Source of the DNA: Lactarius indigo | Lineage: Eukaryota; Basidiomycota; Agaricomycetes; Russulales; Russulaceae | Length of the DNA stretch: 64,000 nucleotides | Reading direction: 5' to 3' | Assembly (NCBI GenBank): GCA_025766275.1 | Contig: JAFKAC010000152.1 | Location: 1-64,000, forward strand | Shown: one piece after another, positions 24,463 through 35,112 of the stretch | Numbering within the stretch: position 1 is the stretch's first letter | Layout: each line of letters starts with the position of its first letter | Position numbers and translations under genes: made by a program | Notes under the pieces: model-generated | The model's database searches: none | The model's input: the letters and a program-made list of their open reading frames with translations, nothing else | What the model was told of the DNA's origin: nothing

Positions 24463-26154
24463 GTGGCAACCGTCAATACCCGCGAGCAGTGGACGAACTT
24501 CCGTCCCTACTATCTCGAATGAAGAGGAGATCACAACGTACCAACCCGATTCCTGGGAGCAGCCCGGTGGAGAGATCGAGGAAACGAAACCGGATACTTT
24601 GTCGAATTCAACGGACCTACACGGTTCAGACCTGTTGAGTTCAATTTCGACCATCTGTGTTGGGTAGAAGTTACGTGGAACCCCATAGACCGTCGCTGGG
24701 ACGTTATCAGGCCAGCAGGAAGACAATACCAGTGCGATATCGACGCACGAGAACTTAACTCGCGAGCTGATTGGGGGCCAATTGATGGCCAAATACGAGA
24801 ACACTCTACAGGAGAAGCTGTAAGCGAAGAAACCGAAGAAGAAGAACAAAGCGAAGAAAATCGCCCAGCGAGTGTTGGACCTATTGAACAATACACCATC
24901 CAACAAGCTGAGTCCTTACACATCTCTGAAGCACCCGAAGTCATCCACGTACGATCGCCCGCAGCAGAAATGGCAACAACTACGATGACAGCTGAAGAAA
25001 TCATGACCATGAGAGAACAAGCGGCGTGAGAAGCAGCCGAAGCAATCAGACAAGAATCCCAACGAAACCTTATGCCCATACACCCGGAGACAGGGCATCG
25101 TATGACCGCAGACGACGCGGCAATATTTAGGGCCATCGGACCCGACCAAGGAGACCCCCCGTCAGGAGAGGGGCCAAGACGAGGAATGACGCTCGATCCC
25201 ACGCCGGGATGGGGAGGACCGCCCGGAGGAGATTTTCCTCGACGACCAGGAGGAGGGGGAAACCCGCCAGACATCCCAAACTGCCCACCCGAGGGAGGAC
25301 CCCCAGGAGGAGGAGACGGGGGTGGAGGAAACCCACCAGGCAGGGGAGGCGGCGGAGGTGGAGGAGGACATGGACATGAAAAGTTAACAGGTGAACCCCC
25401 CACCATCTTCGATGGTGACCGCACTAAAGTGGACTCGTTCCTCACACAATGGCACGTGTATTGGGGAATGAACCTCGACACCTCCGTCATGCGCAACGAT
25501 TACCGACGGAGTCTCCTCTTCCTGTCCTACATCAAAGGAGTATCCGTCAGCGAATGGGTACTTTCGTACCTCAAATGGCTCAATCGGCAGATACAACGAG
25601 GAATAGATCAATACACAAGAGATCTATGGAACGCAGTGGCAGAAGGGTTTAACCAAAGGTTCGTTAACACCCTTGAACGAGAACAGGCTCAAGCGCTCTT
25701 AAGGAAGGGGCTCAAGATGGTCGATGGAGACATCGACAAATACGTAAACGAATTCGAAGAAGCCGCGAGGAAAGCAGGGTATCGCCTCAACGACCCCCAG
25801 ACCATCGACTTATTCACCAAGGGGTTACCCAAGAAACTATATGAGAAGACGTACGACCTAGACGAGCCCGAGACCTTCAACGAATGGAAGCGAGCCATGT
25901 TACGCCAACAACGCAACTACATCCACATCCGAGCACGAGTGGATGAATACAAAGATACCAAGCCGAAGAAAACGGGCAATGCCGGATGGACGGTTCCCCA
26001 GAACCTTGCCAACCCGTGGGCAATGGACACCTCCACGGACCGGGTGAAAGCTCGGTTGGCAGGATCAGAAGAGATTGATTACAGTAAACCGCCCTACACC
26101 AACCAACCTCCCTTCCCGCCAAGAGGAGGACTAGGAGTAAGAGGGCGGGGAAGG
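24463..26154 (+). pseudogene. E1 gag, truncated with two nonsense codons
   Basis: Encodes the capsid/nucleocapsid precursor of E1 and is closely similar to E3 gag. It opens GTG-GCA (no ATG) and reads VATVNTREQWTNFRPYYLE before a TGA (24520-24522). Open sequence then runs to a second TGA (25027-25029). Both replace arginine codons present in E3. The glycine/proline-rich linker (25180-25370) and capsid-like core follow (GVSVSEWVLSYLKWLNRQIQ). The CCHC zinc knuckle is missing because the gene is cut at 26154. Confidence 0.85.
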
Positions 26155-26733
26155 TGTTATGCCCTAGCAGGGGCGTGGGTTCTAAAGGTTCTGAATCACA
26201 CAAGTATCAAGCGAAGACCTCTGTTGTCTTATTGCTATGAAATACGAGTGACAAAAGTGTGGCACAAGGTGCAACACTACTCTGTAATGTAGGACTCCTC
26301 GTCCGAAGTGTCTAACACTTCTCTACACTTGATCTTGCTAGTGCACAGAATATAACAGGTGTAACGCGTTGATATAGTTCAACTGCAAAGACTTCGAAGT
26401 GTCCTGGTTAGGGACTGAGGTAGGGGATGCACAAGAAGAGAGGGATAAGGTGAAGTCACACCAAAGTACGAAGGCAAGGTTGCTAGATTGCAAACGAAGC
26501 CAAGTCTGGCTTCCTATGGTCTATGGTACAGGTTTATATAGGACAGGGTTCCAAACAACATGAACACAAGTCCACACAATATCAAAGAGACTAAACGGAG
26601 TAAACAGAAGTTCGGATCAAAGAAACAGCGCCACTAGTAACAGTAGCTCCTTTGGTAACAAGGTATAGTACAGAAGGGGAAAGGCAGGGTGAAGACATAC
26701 TGTGACTTAGGTCCGAAGCGTCGGATCATAACA
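26155..26733 (-). repeat. E2 3' LTR (579 bp)
   Basis: Runs from TGTTATGCCC to GGATCATAACA in plus-strand reading. Nearly identical to 33703-34281. Confidence 0.93.
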
Positions 26734-26759
26734 TGAGCCCCTCTCTAAGTCAACTCTCC

Positions 26760-28356
26760 CTAGAGTGCTTCGAAGTCCATCAGGTCATAGACATCGTTGT
26801 CTACATCGTTGGAGGGGGTGCTTTCGCGAGGGAGGGGGCAGCGATGTTGGCGAAGGAAGTTGAAGGGACCATGGGCCCCACACTTGCGACAATTTTCATA
26901 CTTGGGGCACTTGATTTCTTCGTGGCTGTTACTGGTAAAACACTTGCCACATCACTGAGTGCGTTCTTCTGGGGCTGGCCAGAGACACTGATAGGGGAAG
27001 TGGTCAGTGCTAGAACACCTCCAGCAAAACTTCTGTTTTTGAGGGCAGGCGAAGGAGAGGTGGTCTTCAGACTGACACCTGTAACAAAGTCGAATGGTGC
27101 CAGTCTCCTTCTTGTTGGTTCTGCGCTTGCGTCTCTTCTTCCTTTCTGCAGAGGGGCTAGGTCCTTCTGGTTCGTCGTGGAGTCTTGGCATGGAGTGGTA
27201 GCGAGGTGGAGCAGTGTAATGCCGTCACGACGTCAGCTCGACCTGAGCACAAGTGGCGGTAACGACTTAGCGAAATATCAATGTGCAGACTTGAAGACGC
27301 GGAGGTCCAAGCCCTTGCCTTGGTGAATACTCGGAGGTACACAAGCAAGTCTTATACGTGATCACGAACGAAGTCGAAGTTGTCTCTAGAGCGAAGAGAA
27401 GGAAGAGAAATGAGAGTGACGATTCAAGAAGACCAAGATGGCGTGTCTTGGTCTTCACTAAACAGTTTAAATACACAAGTCGAGCAGGCTTAGAAGCGCT
27501 GCTATGAGTCACAGTAGGTAGCGTCCAACGTATCGCGTAAGTATCTCAATCCAAGTACCACTACTACCAGTATTAGTGGCGCCTGTCATCAGTCAGCTAT
27601 CGAATCCCTATCGCCTATCGTACTACCGTATCACCGTGATAAGTCCGTCACTAATATACCTTACTGCCGTAGCGACAACCGGTACAGTAAGGGTAGCCAC
27701 ACAGCAGAGCCCGTACAAGTCAAAACGTAACAGGTGATGGGGGGAGCTGGATTGTGGGGGTCGTCGTCTCTGGGAAGGAGGAAAAGGGGGAGGCCATAGT
27801 GAGGGAGGTTCTTGCCCATGGTGCCGATGACATCTTCTTTGTTTTCACTGATCTTGATCCATTTGGCATCCTTTCGGATGTACGAGGTTGGATCAGCGTC
27901 GTCAGGGATGAGGAAGTGGACATAGCGGCTGCTCCAGGGGTCATTCAAGAAGAAGGGGTAGCCAGGGTTGTCGTCTTCTTCAGCAGTGATGTGCATCCTT
28001 TCATAGTTAATGGGGAGTGCGTCCATGATTGGGTCATTGATTATTTCGCTGAGACGAGCCATGGTCACTCTAGGATCAGGGGGGGAGGTGGTAGGTCGGT
28101 GTATCTCGGGAGTAGGGGGAGCTGTGTGTCCAGGAGGGGGAACGCAAAGGGCTATTCCTCCTCCTTCTGTTTCTATGACGCTGGGCATGGTGGGATCGAT
28201 GGGTTGTGGTTCCTGGATGAGTGAAGGCAAGGAAGGGGGTCGTGCTGGGAAGGGAGAATAGCCAGAGGAGGGTGTGACAGAGGGTGTTTCGTCAAAGGAG
28301 CCTCTTTCCATGGCACAAGCAACAAGACGTTCTACAGAGGAGGAGCGAGAGGGCAT
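26760..28356 (-). pseudogene. E2 ORF3, fused to pol and interrupted by a solo LTR
   Basis: The reading frame continues from the chromodomain through MPSRSSSVERLVACAMERGS (28356) without a stop, so ORF3 could be the carboxyl end of the Pol polyprotein. The central domain has YVHFLIPDDADPTSYIRK followed by GTMGKNLPHYGLPLFLLP, matching the GxPHxYGxPLY region of the other ORF3 copies. It is broken at 27733 by the solo LTR. After 27214 the frame resumes with zinc knuckles: CYRCQSEDHLSFAC, CWRCSSTDHFPYQC, CGKCFTSNSHEEIKC and CRKC. A TGA at 26952-26954 interrupts this part. About 100 residues present in E5 ORF3 are missing at the LTR site. Function unknown; nucleic-acid binding is inferred from the knuckles. 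Confidence 0.75.
27215..27732 (-). mobile_element. Solo LTR inside E2 ORF3 (518 bp)
   Basis: Runs TGTAATGCCG to AAACGTAACA in plus-strand reading and is related to the E1/E3/E4 LTRs, including the AAGACCAAGAT palindrome near 27438. The flanks (AGCAG and GGTGA) are not duplicated, and about 300 bp of the host ORF is missing. Confidence 0.88.
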
Positions 28357-31300
28357 GGTGAGGAAGCTAGTGGGGAAGGTGGTTGCTGTTCGTACTGTTA
28401 CTTCCTTTCGTTTTAACCATTGCTTTGCTCCTTCGCTTCTGGGGTTGCTTTCAAAGTGTTCCTGAATAAGTTCTGGGGCATTGAGGTTCTTTTCTGGTTC
28501 CCAACTGTTGTGTGCATCGGAGTATCCCTTCCACTTGATTAGGAACTGTAACTGGTTCCTGTGGCGTCTTGTTTCTAGTATTTTCTCGACTTCCCACTCC
28601 TGTTCTCCATCTACTAGATCTGGGGGTGGTTCCGTAAAGTTCTTTCCATGTATGGAGGTTTCTTTGTATGGCATCAGGAGTGACGCATGGAATACTGGGT
28701 GGATCTGCCACTGATGGGGAAGTTTCAGGGCATATGTGGTGGCGGAGATCTTCTTTGTGACCCTGAAGGGTCCATATCTTTTTGGGGCTAACTTGAAACT
28801 AGGGTGCGTTGTTTTCAAGTTCCTGGCATCCAGCCACACACTATCTCCTTCTGTGTGTTGTTCAAAGCGAGAGGATCCTTTGTAGAGTGACTGTGCATGG
28901 GTAATTGCTGCTTGGGCGGCCCTTCTGGCTTCCTGGATTCGCTCCAATCTCTCTTGTGTTCCTGGTACTGTGGTCGTTCTTTCTGGTTGGTGTACTCTTG
29001 GGATGTACCCAAGGATTAATTCGTAGGGTGCCTTTTTAGTGGTTGCGCTTGGCCAGGAGTTGTGGGTGTACTGTGCCAGTGGCAGTAGCTCCGTCCAATT
29101 GTCTTGTTGATGGTTTATGAACATTCAGAGGTACTGTTCTAACCACTGGTTTGTTCGCTCTGATTGTCCGTCTGTTTGTGGGTGGTATGCTGTGCTGATG
29201 TTTTGTTCTATATCAAGCACTCTGCACAGTTCTTTGATGAACTTCGCTGTGAATCTGGGGTCTCTGTCGGAGATGACCCTTCTTGGTAGTCCATAGTGTG
29301 GCAGGATAGTTTTGGCATAGAGTTTTGCCACTCCTTCTGCATCTATTGTTTCACTGCATGGGATAAAGAAGGCTGCTTTGGAACAGTCATGATCCGTGAT
29401 GGTGAGAATTGTGTCATTGTCTTCTGATTGGGGTAGCTTTGTGATAAAGTCTAGAGCGATGGTTTCAAAAGGGAGTGCTTCTGGGTTAGTCTTGATGGGG
29501 AATATTGGTGGTTTCGGGTTCCCAGGGAAGTTCTTGTTTGATTGGCATGTGGCACAGCCCTTTACATATGCGGATATGTCGTCTTTCATGTTTGGCCACC
29601 AAAAGTCTTGTGACACTAACCACAAGGTCTTTGTTATTCCAGGGTGTCCAGCTGTTTTTGTATCGTGAAACAGGGAAATTACCCCCCTCTTTAGCGGTGT
29701 GTTGTCCACAACCACCAGTTTGTCACCTTTCCACCAGTGTTTGCCTTGTTTTACTAGGTGGAAGGGGGCGGCCCACTCGTCCAGAGTGTCTTGGTGGTCT
29801 AATTGGTGTGCCATGACCCGGTCATCTATCCTTATGGAGAGGGCAGAGTTTGCGAAGATGGTTGGGGCCAGGACCACTACATCAGTGTTATCCCCTGCTC
29901 CGGTGTCGTGGTCAGGGCGTCTTGACAGGGCATCAGCATGGTTTTGGGGTCCGGGTTTGTGGTGAAGTTTAATGTGATAGTCTGCAAGTCTGGGGATGTA
30001 GCGCGCCACTCTCCTATTGATTTGTCGAGGGTGGCGATAATATTCCAGGTTTTTGTGGTCTGTAAACACTGTGATTTCGTGGGGGGACCCTAAAAGAAGG
30101 TGTCTCCAGTGTTCCAGTCCTCTGATTACTGCCAGGAGTTCCCTGTCATGGATGTCATAGTTGCGCTCCGCTTCTGAAAATGATTTGGAGAAGTATCCCA
30201 CAGCTTGTGGTTTGTTTCGGCTATCTCTTTGTGTTAGGATTGCCCCTGTGGCGAAAGCGGAGGCATCTACTTCTAGTTCGAAAGGTTTGTCCATATCTGG
30301 TTGACATAAGATGGGGTCTTTGCACACAAGCGTGATGAGAGCTTCTAAGGCTTCTGCTGCTTCCTTTGTCCATCTGAAGGGTCCTTCTGACGTCTTTATT
30401 GTGTCCGTGATGGGTCTTGCTAAGTGAGTGAAGTTGGGGATGAAGGGTCGCTGATAACTTAGTGTTCCCAACACGCTTCTTGCTTGTTTGACTGACTTGA
30501 TGTCTCTTGGCCAGTCTTTTAGTCCTTCTACCTTCTTTGGGTCGATTTTGATTTGAGACCCATCGATGACAATGCCTAGGTAGTGGATCTTTCTTTGTTC
30601 GAACACGCATTTCGACGCTTTGAGGAAATAAGATTCCTTTTCACAGATTTCCAAGAACTCGTGTACAATTTGTCTGTGGCGTTCTGTATCTTCTTCTGTG
30701 GCTATCAGGACATCGTCCATGTACACAAATAGCTCTCTTGGGTATTTGTCCATAAGTGGTCGAAGTATTCTGCTCATGGTTCTTGCAAAGGTGGCTGGTG
30801 CATTTGTGAGGCCGAAGGTCATGACTCGAGGGATGAACAGCCCCCTTGGTGTCTTGAAGGCTGCCTTCCACTGGTCTTCCTCTTTTATGCGGATGTTATG
30901 GTACCCCCACCTGATATCGAACTTTGAGAACAGTGTTTTCCCATTTAAGTTGGTCAGGATGTCGGAGATGAGAGGTAGTGGGTAAGTGTCTTTTATTGTC
31001 CAGGTGTTTAGGGGTCTGTAGTCCAGGATAGGGCGCAACCCTCCGTCTGTTTTCTTTCTGAAGAAGAAGGAGGAAGCGTAGGGGGAGCTTCCTTCATAGA
31101 TGTATCCTTTTGCTATGTTTTCGTCGAGATATGCCTTCAACTCCTTGTCTTCTTCTGGAGTCAAGGGGTAGATTTTGCAGTTGATCTTGTTGGGTGTATC
31201 TGGTCGCAATGTGATGGGATGGTCTTCTTCTCTTTCTGGGGGAAAGCGCTGTGCTTCTTCGTCTGAGAATACTTTGTTGTGGCGCTGGTATTCTTCTGGG

Positions 31301-31821
31301 ATTGCAGTTTCTTTTACTGGGTCAAAGGTTGTTTTGGTTGCTGCCGCTTTCACTTCTTGGTGTCGCTTTCTTCGGAAGCGGTACCCTCCTGTCAGGATGG
31401 TGACGGCTTCTCCTTTCAGCTCTTGTTTCTTCCAGTCTATGTCTGGGTTTTTGTGTTCGAACCAGGGGTATCCAAAGATCATTCTGTCTTCCCCTAGGCT
31501 GGTTACGAAAAACTGGAAAGGAGTTTCTTCTTCTCCTCTTTTTATCCATAGCTGGCATGTTTCTGTCATGGTGCCATCTTTGTTTAGCGATCCATCTACA
31601 TTCCGGACCAATCTGGGTGGTTTTAGAGGAGTGGTTCCTAGTCCAAGTTTTTGAATTAGGTTTCGGTCGATTAGGTTGTCTGTTGCACCGCTGTCCAGCA
31701 GCACATTTATGTGAGCTTCTTTGTAGTAGAGGCGAACGAGGACTTTGATTGTCATAGCACTATCTCGAACACTATACATTGAATTAGCCTCCCTGTCAGC
31801 TCTCACAGGTCGGCATCGCAA
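28357..31821 (-). pseudogene. E2 pol: protease, RT, RNase H, integrase, chromodomain (one nonsense codon)
   Basis: Lies in the -1 frame relative to gag, entered near GGATTTT (31821-31827). Domains in order: aspartic protease (LLDSGATDNLI), reverse transcriptase (FGLTNAPATF, VYMDDVLIAT), RNase H (FELEVDASAFATGA), and integrase with HHCC (GHPGITK through CATCQSNK) and the catalytic core (ALDFITKL, SDRDPRF, TDGQSERTNQWLEQYL). A TGA follows at 29125-29127, replacing the arginine of the family's YLR. The frame then reads on through the integrase tail to a chromodomain (EWEVEKILETRRHRNQLQFL, IKWKGY, SWEP). Chromodomains target such elements to heterochromatin. Apart from this single stop, pol is open. 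Confidence 0.9.
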
Positions 31822-33494
31822 AAATCCTGATCTAAGGCATAGTAGCGTCTCTTTTCATCCTCAGTCATGCCTTGGACGAGTGCATGGGCTTGTCGGACTT
31901 TATCTTCGGTTGTGGTAGCAGCCACTGATGAGGTGCTTGCTTCTGGGGTGTATGGGGGTGCAGTGTCCGCTTCTTGGGTGTCTGTGGCTCTGGCTTTGGT
32001 TTGGTTGGTGGTGTTTTGTCGTTGACAGTTCCTAGCCATGTGTCCTTGCTGTCTGCATTTGAAGCAGCGTCCTTCTTTCATGAGGGCTTTCTTTTCTTCT
32101 TCAGTAAGCTTCTTAAAGGGGGTGGAGGTGGTGGCATCTACATCCATCGCATTTGGGTCTCGCTTTGGTCGTCCCTGGTGGACATTCTGGGTTGGCCCTG
32201 GGTTTCTATTCCCTGGTCTGGCTTTTAGTAGCTTCCAGCGTTGGTGTTCTGCTCTGGCAGCGGTTTGCCACTCGTCCATGGTGTTTGGGATGGTGGTTCG
32301 CATAAGGCAAGCACGATACAGTCCTGTGGGTAGTCCTCTTTTGAAGAATTCCACCGTCCCAGGGGCATCTCTTGCCCATCCTGCTATTCCTGCAAGGTGT
32401 TCGAAGTTGAGGATGTAACTGTCCAATGCTCCACCCTGCATCGTCAAGTTGATGAGCTTCTGATAGGCTCTTTCTTTGTTTAGAGTGTCAGTCCAGTCTC
32501 TGTCGAAGGTGTCGAGAAAACCGTCCCAAAGATCTTTGCTGTTTTTGGTGAGGGCTTTGGTGGGGTCTGCTAGTGCCGCTTCCATGTCATCTTCGGTTTG
32601 GTTGACCCACAGCTGTACACCGGGTCCTTTGAACATTGTAAGGGCGAATAGTACCCGTGCATAAGGTTCTTTGATGAGTTCATTCTCGCTATTTAACTTG
32701 ATGTATTGTAGTAGTTCTCTTTTGAACTGACCACTCTCTGTTCTATCTCCGGTGAACGGAGTAGGGGGTGCTCCTTTGAGTCCTCCTGAGCTCGTTGTTG
32801 GTGTTCCTCCTGTTCCGGTGCTTGAGCCGGTACCTGTGCCAGTACCTGTGGCGTTTATGGCTGACATGATAAGTGTTGGCTGTGGTGTGATGGGGATCTG
32901 GGGTGGTTCGACTGGGGAGGGCAATCTGATTGGTGGTAGTGGGGCTGGGAATCCTTCTTCCGCTGGGGATGGTTCTATCCAGATAGGGATAGTGGGGCTG
33001 GCTTGTGACGAAGCTTGTGTGGGTACTGTGATATCTAGGCGGTGTTCTGAGGAGTGGGATAGTTCTGAGTGTGATTTCGCTTCGTCTGAGCTGGGTTCTT
33101 CTTCTGACGAGTCTTGTTGTAGTCCGTATGTTCCCCTAGTGTTTCTTGGTGCTGAGGATGATTGTTGTGTGGGCGTTTCTGGGTTCTGTTCGTCTTCTTC
33201 GTTCCACCAGCCTAGTCCTTCAGCAAATCTGTGTGGTGTGATGTTTATGGCTCTGGTGTGGTATGTATTCTGAAAGTATCGGAGGATGTACCAGTTGTTG
33301 TTGATGAATTCTACTGGTCTGAGTTCGCCTTTGATGAGGCACTTGTAACAAGGTGGTCTGCCTGATGTTGTGGCCCAGCGAGCTCCTTTTCCTAGTTGAC
33401 TGCTTTTAACGTGGTGTGGGAGGTCGTCTTGTGTTCTGGTTGTGACTGGGGTCCAATCGTTGTCTGATTCAAAGGTGACACTGATGCTAGCCAT
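31803..33494 (-). CDS. E2 gag
   Basis: 563 residues with a genuine ATG (MASISVTFESDNDWTPVT). A serine/threonine/proline-rich region and a Gly/Thr linker precede the capsid-like region (DFDRDWTDTLNKERAYQKL-type helices). A CCHC zinc knuckle CFKCRQQGHMARNC lies near residue 475. It ends 19 nt inside the upstream end of the pol frame. It is the only gag here that starts with ATG. Confidence 0.9.
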   Translation of the reverse strand: MASISVTFESDNDWTPVTTRTQDDLPHHVKSSQLGKGARWATTSGRPPCYKCLIKGELRPVEFINNNWYILRYFQNTYHTRAINITPHRFAEGLGWWNEEDEQNPETPTQQSSSAPRNTRGTYGLQQDSSEEEPSSDEAKSHSELSHSSEHRLDITVPTQASSQASPTIPIWIEPSPAEEGFPAPLPPIRLPSPVEPPQIPITPQPTLIMSAINATGTGTGTGSSTGTGGTPTTSSGGLKGAPPTPFTGDRTESGQFKRELLQYIKLNSENELIKEPYARVLFALTMFKGPGVQLWVNQTEDDMEAALADPTKALTKNSKDLWDGFLDTFDRDWTDTLNKERAYQKLINLTMQGGALDSYILNFEHLAGIAGWARDAPGTVEFFKRGLPTGLYRACLMRTTIPNTMDEWQTAARAEHQRWKLLKARPGNRNPGPTQNVHQGRPKRDPNAMDVDATTSTPFKKLTEEEKKALMKEGRCFKCRQQGHMARNCQRQNTTNQTKARATDTQEADTAPPYTPEASTSSVAATTTEDKVRQAHALVQGMTEDEKRRYYALDQDFCDADL

Positions 33495-33690
33495 GATTGT
33501 GGTCTGTCTTGGGTGTTGATTTGTGTAAGGGGGTGGCTGAAGTGGCCTCTTGTGTCAAGGAGGATCCGTCGCCCGGCTATGCCGTCGTTTCTGGGTTCTG
33601 TGGAGTGTCTGGTTGTTGGCTGATGCGTCCTCTTGGATCGTCGCCCACTCTGCTGTGTGGCAGTAGTGTCTTGGATGTGTTGGGAGTTGT

Positions 33691-33701
33691 AGACTTAGCT
33701 T
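33691..33701 (-). promoter_or_regulatory. E2 self-priming primer-binding site
   Basis: On the minus strand AAGCTAAGTCT follows the 5' LTR after one base. It pairs with AGACTTGGCTT (minus, 34045-34055) at the predicted transcript start with ten Watson-Crick pairs and one G-U pair. The TATA box TATATAAA (34081-34088) lies about 30 bp upstream of that start. Confidence 0.7.
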
Positions 33702-33702
33702 A

Positions 33703-34281
33703 TGTTATGCCCTAGCAGGGGCGTGGGTTCTAAAGGTTCTGAATCACACAAGTATCAAGCGAAGACCTCTGTTGTCTTATTGCTATGAAATACAAGTGAC
33801 AAAAGTGTGGCACAAGGTGCAACACTACTCTGTAATGTAGGACTCCTCGTCCGAAGTGTCTAACACTTCTCTACACTTGATCTTGCTAGTGCACAGAATA
33901 TAACAGGTGTAACGCGTTGATATAGTTCAACTGCAAAGACTTCGAAGTGTCCTGGTTAGGGACTGAGGTAGGGGATGCACAAGAAGAGAGGGATAAGGTG
34001 AAGTCACACCAAAGTACGAAGGCAAGGTTGCTAGATTGCAAACGAAGCCAAGTCTGGCTTCCTACGGTCTATGGTACAGGTTTATATAGGACAGGGTTCC
34101 AAACAACATGAACACAAGTCCACACAATATCAAAGAGACTAAACGGAGTAAACAGAAGTTCGGATCAAAGAAACAGCGCCACTAGTAACAGTAGCTCCTT
34201 TGGTAACAAGGTATAGTACAGAAGGGGAAAGGCAGGGTGAAGACATACTGTGACTTAGGTCCGAAGCGTCGGATCATAACA
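33703..34281 (-). repeat. E2 5' LTR (579 bp)
   Basis: Nearly identical to 26155-26733. It carries the TATA box at 34081-34088 and the self-primer sequence at 34045-34055. Confidence 0.93.
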
Positions 34282-34629
34282 GGAAGTGGTCATCAAAAGT
34301 CTATGTGCTTGAAACATCAGCAATAGTAAGCCTTATTGGGATTTGGACTTACAGTAATCATGTCCATGTTCTGCGGAGACATCCAGGACTTACCCTACTA
34401 GCACCTGATGAGTGTGGTATTGATGCCAAGGTCGAAGTGATTTGATCCATATAGGCCTGCCTGTATATAAGAACCAATGTATTTAGTCATGGGAATGGAA
34501 CAGAATTGCCGGAAATAACTTACAGCCAGTCAAGGAACTTGCTCCAGGCATGTCCGAGTTTTTGCCAAGTTGCCAGAACCTATGTTGCACATAATAAATG
34601 GCTTAGGAATGGAGACAGTGAAGGCCATG
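34282..34629 (-). pseudogene. Middle island of the split host gene
   Basis: A 348-bp island between E2 and E3. On the minus strand it shows an exon FWQLGKNSDMPGASSLTG ending at a GTAAGT donor (about 34520). After an intron with a CTAAA-type branch site, a second stretch begins RPIWIKSLRPWHQYHTHQV and ends before another GTAAGT. The CCATG target duplication of E3 shows it was once continuous with 42291 onward. Product not recognised. Confidence 0.45.
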
Positions 34630-35082
34630 TGTAACGCCGTCACGACGTTAGCTCGACTTGAGCTTGGTGAGGCGACTTTGTAACTTAGCTGATCATGCCT
34701 CAAGGCGTATGGCATGAAGGCAACTCCTAGATGTTCGAAGACACTAGTATAACTGCGGCACCCTAATCGAAATAGGGGCGAGATTGCAAAATGACAGAAC
34801 AAGGAAGTGACGATTGAAGAAGACCAAGATGGCGTATCTTGGTCTCCCGCAGCTACCTTAAATACAAGAAGAGCAGGCTTTCAAGCGCTGCTATGAGTCA
34901 CAGTATGTAGCGTCCAACGTGTCGCGTAAGTAGCGCATTCCTAGTACTACTACTACCTGTACTAGGATCGAGTCATCCGTCAATGCCTAACTCCTATCGT
35001 AAACTCCGAGTCCGTGACTAATTTACCTTACCACCATAGTCACAACTGGTACAGTAAGGGTTCAACGCGTGCGATCGTAACA
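34630..35082 (-). repeat. E3 3' LTR (453 bp)
   Basis: TGTAACGCCG to GATCGTAACA in plus-strand reading; same length as 41838-42290. Confidence 0.93.
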
Positions 35083-35112
35083 TCACCCCCTTTTCAGCAT
35101 GAGACCCCAGAC

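Larger units (their letters stand above)
23958..26154 (+). mobile_element. E1: truncated Ty3/gypsy element (5' LTR plus gag)
   Basis: A plus-strand element with its 5' LTR (23958-24442), primer-binding site and most of gag. It stops abruptly at the LTR of E2 (26155). No pol or 3' LTR of E1 exists beyond E2: the sequence at 34282 is unrelated host DNA. The left flank CCTGC therefore has no partner target duplication. Confidence 0.85.
26155..34281 (-). mobile_element. E2: Ty3/gypsy chromovirus-type element
   Basis: A minus-strand element of 8127 bp with two 579-bp LTRs. I saw two differences between them, both CpG transitions. The internal order is gag (33494-31803), pol (31821 to about 28357), fused ORF3 (28356-26760), and a polypurine tract GAGAGGGGCTCA (26734-26745, minus) next to the 3' LTR. 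Its ORF3 is interrupted by a solo LTR. The flanks are GGAAGG on the left and GGAAGT on the right, not a clean 5-bp duplication. Confidence 0.92.

Noticed and set aside
24531..25496. Long antisense ORF over E1 gag (and similar antisense ORFs over other gag linkers)
   Set aside because: It is a shadow of the Gly/Pro-rich Gag linker, where GGN/CCN codons keep several frames open.
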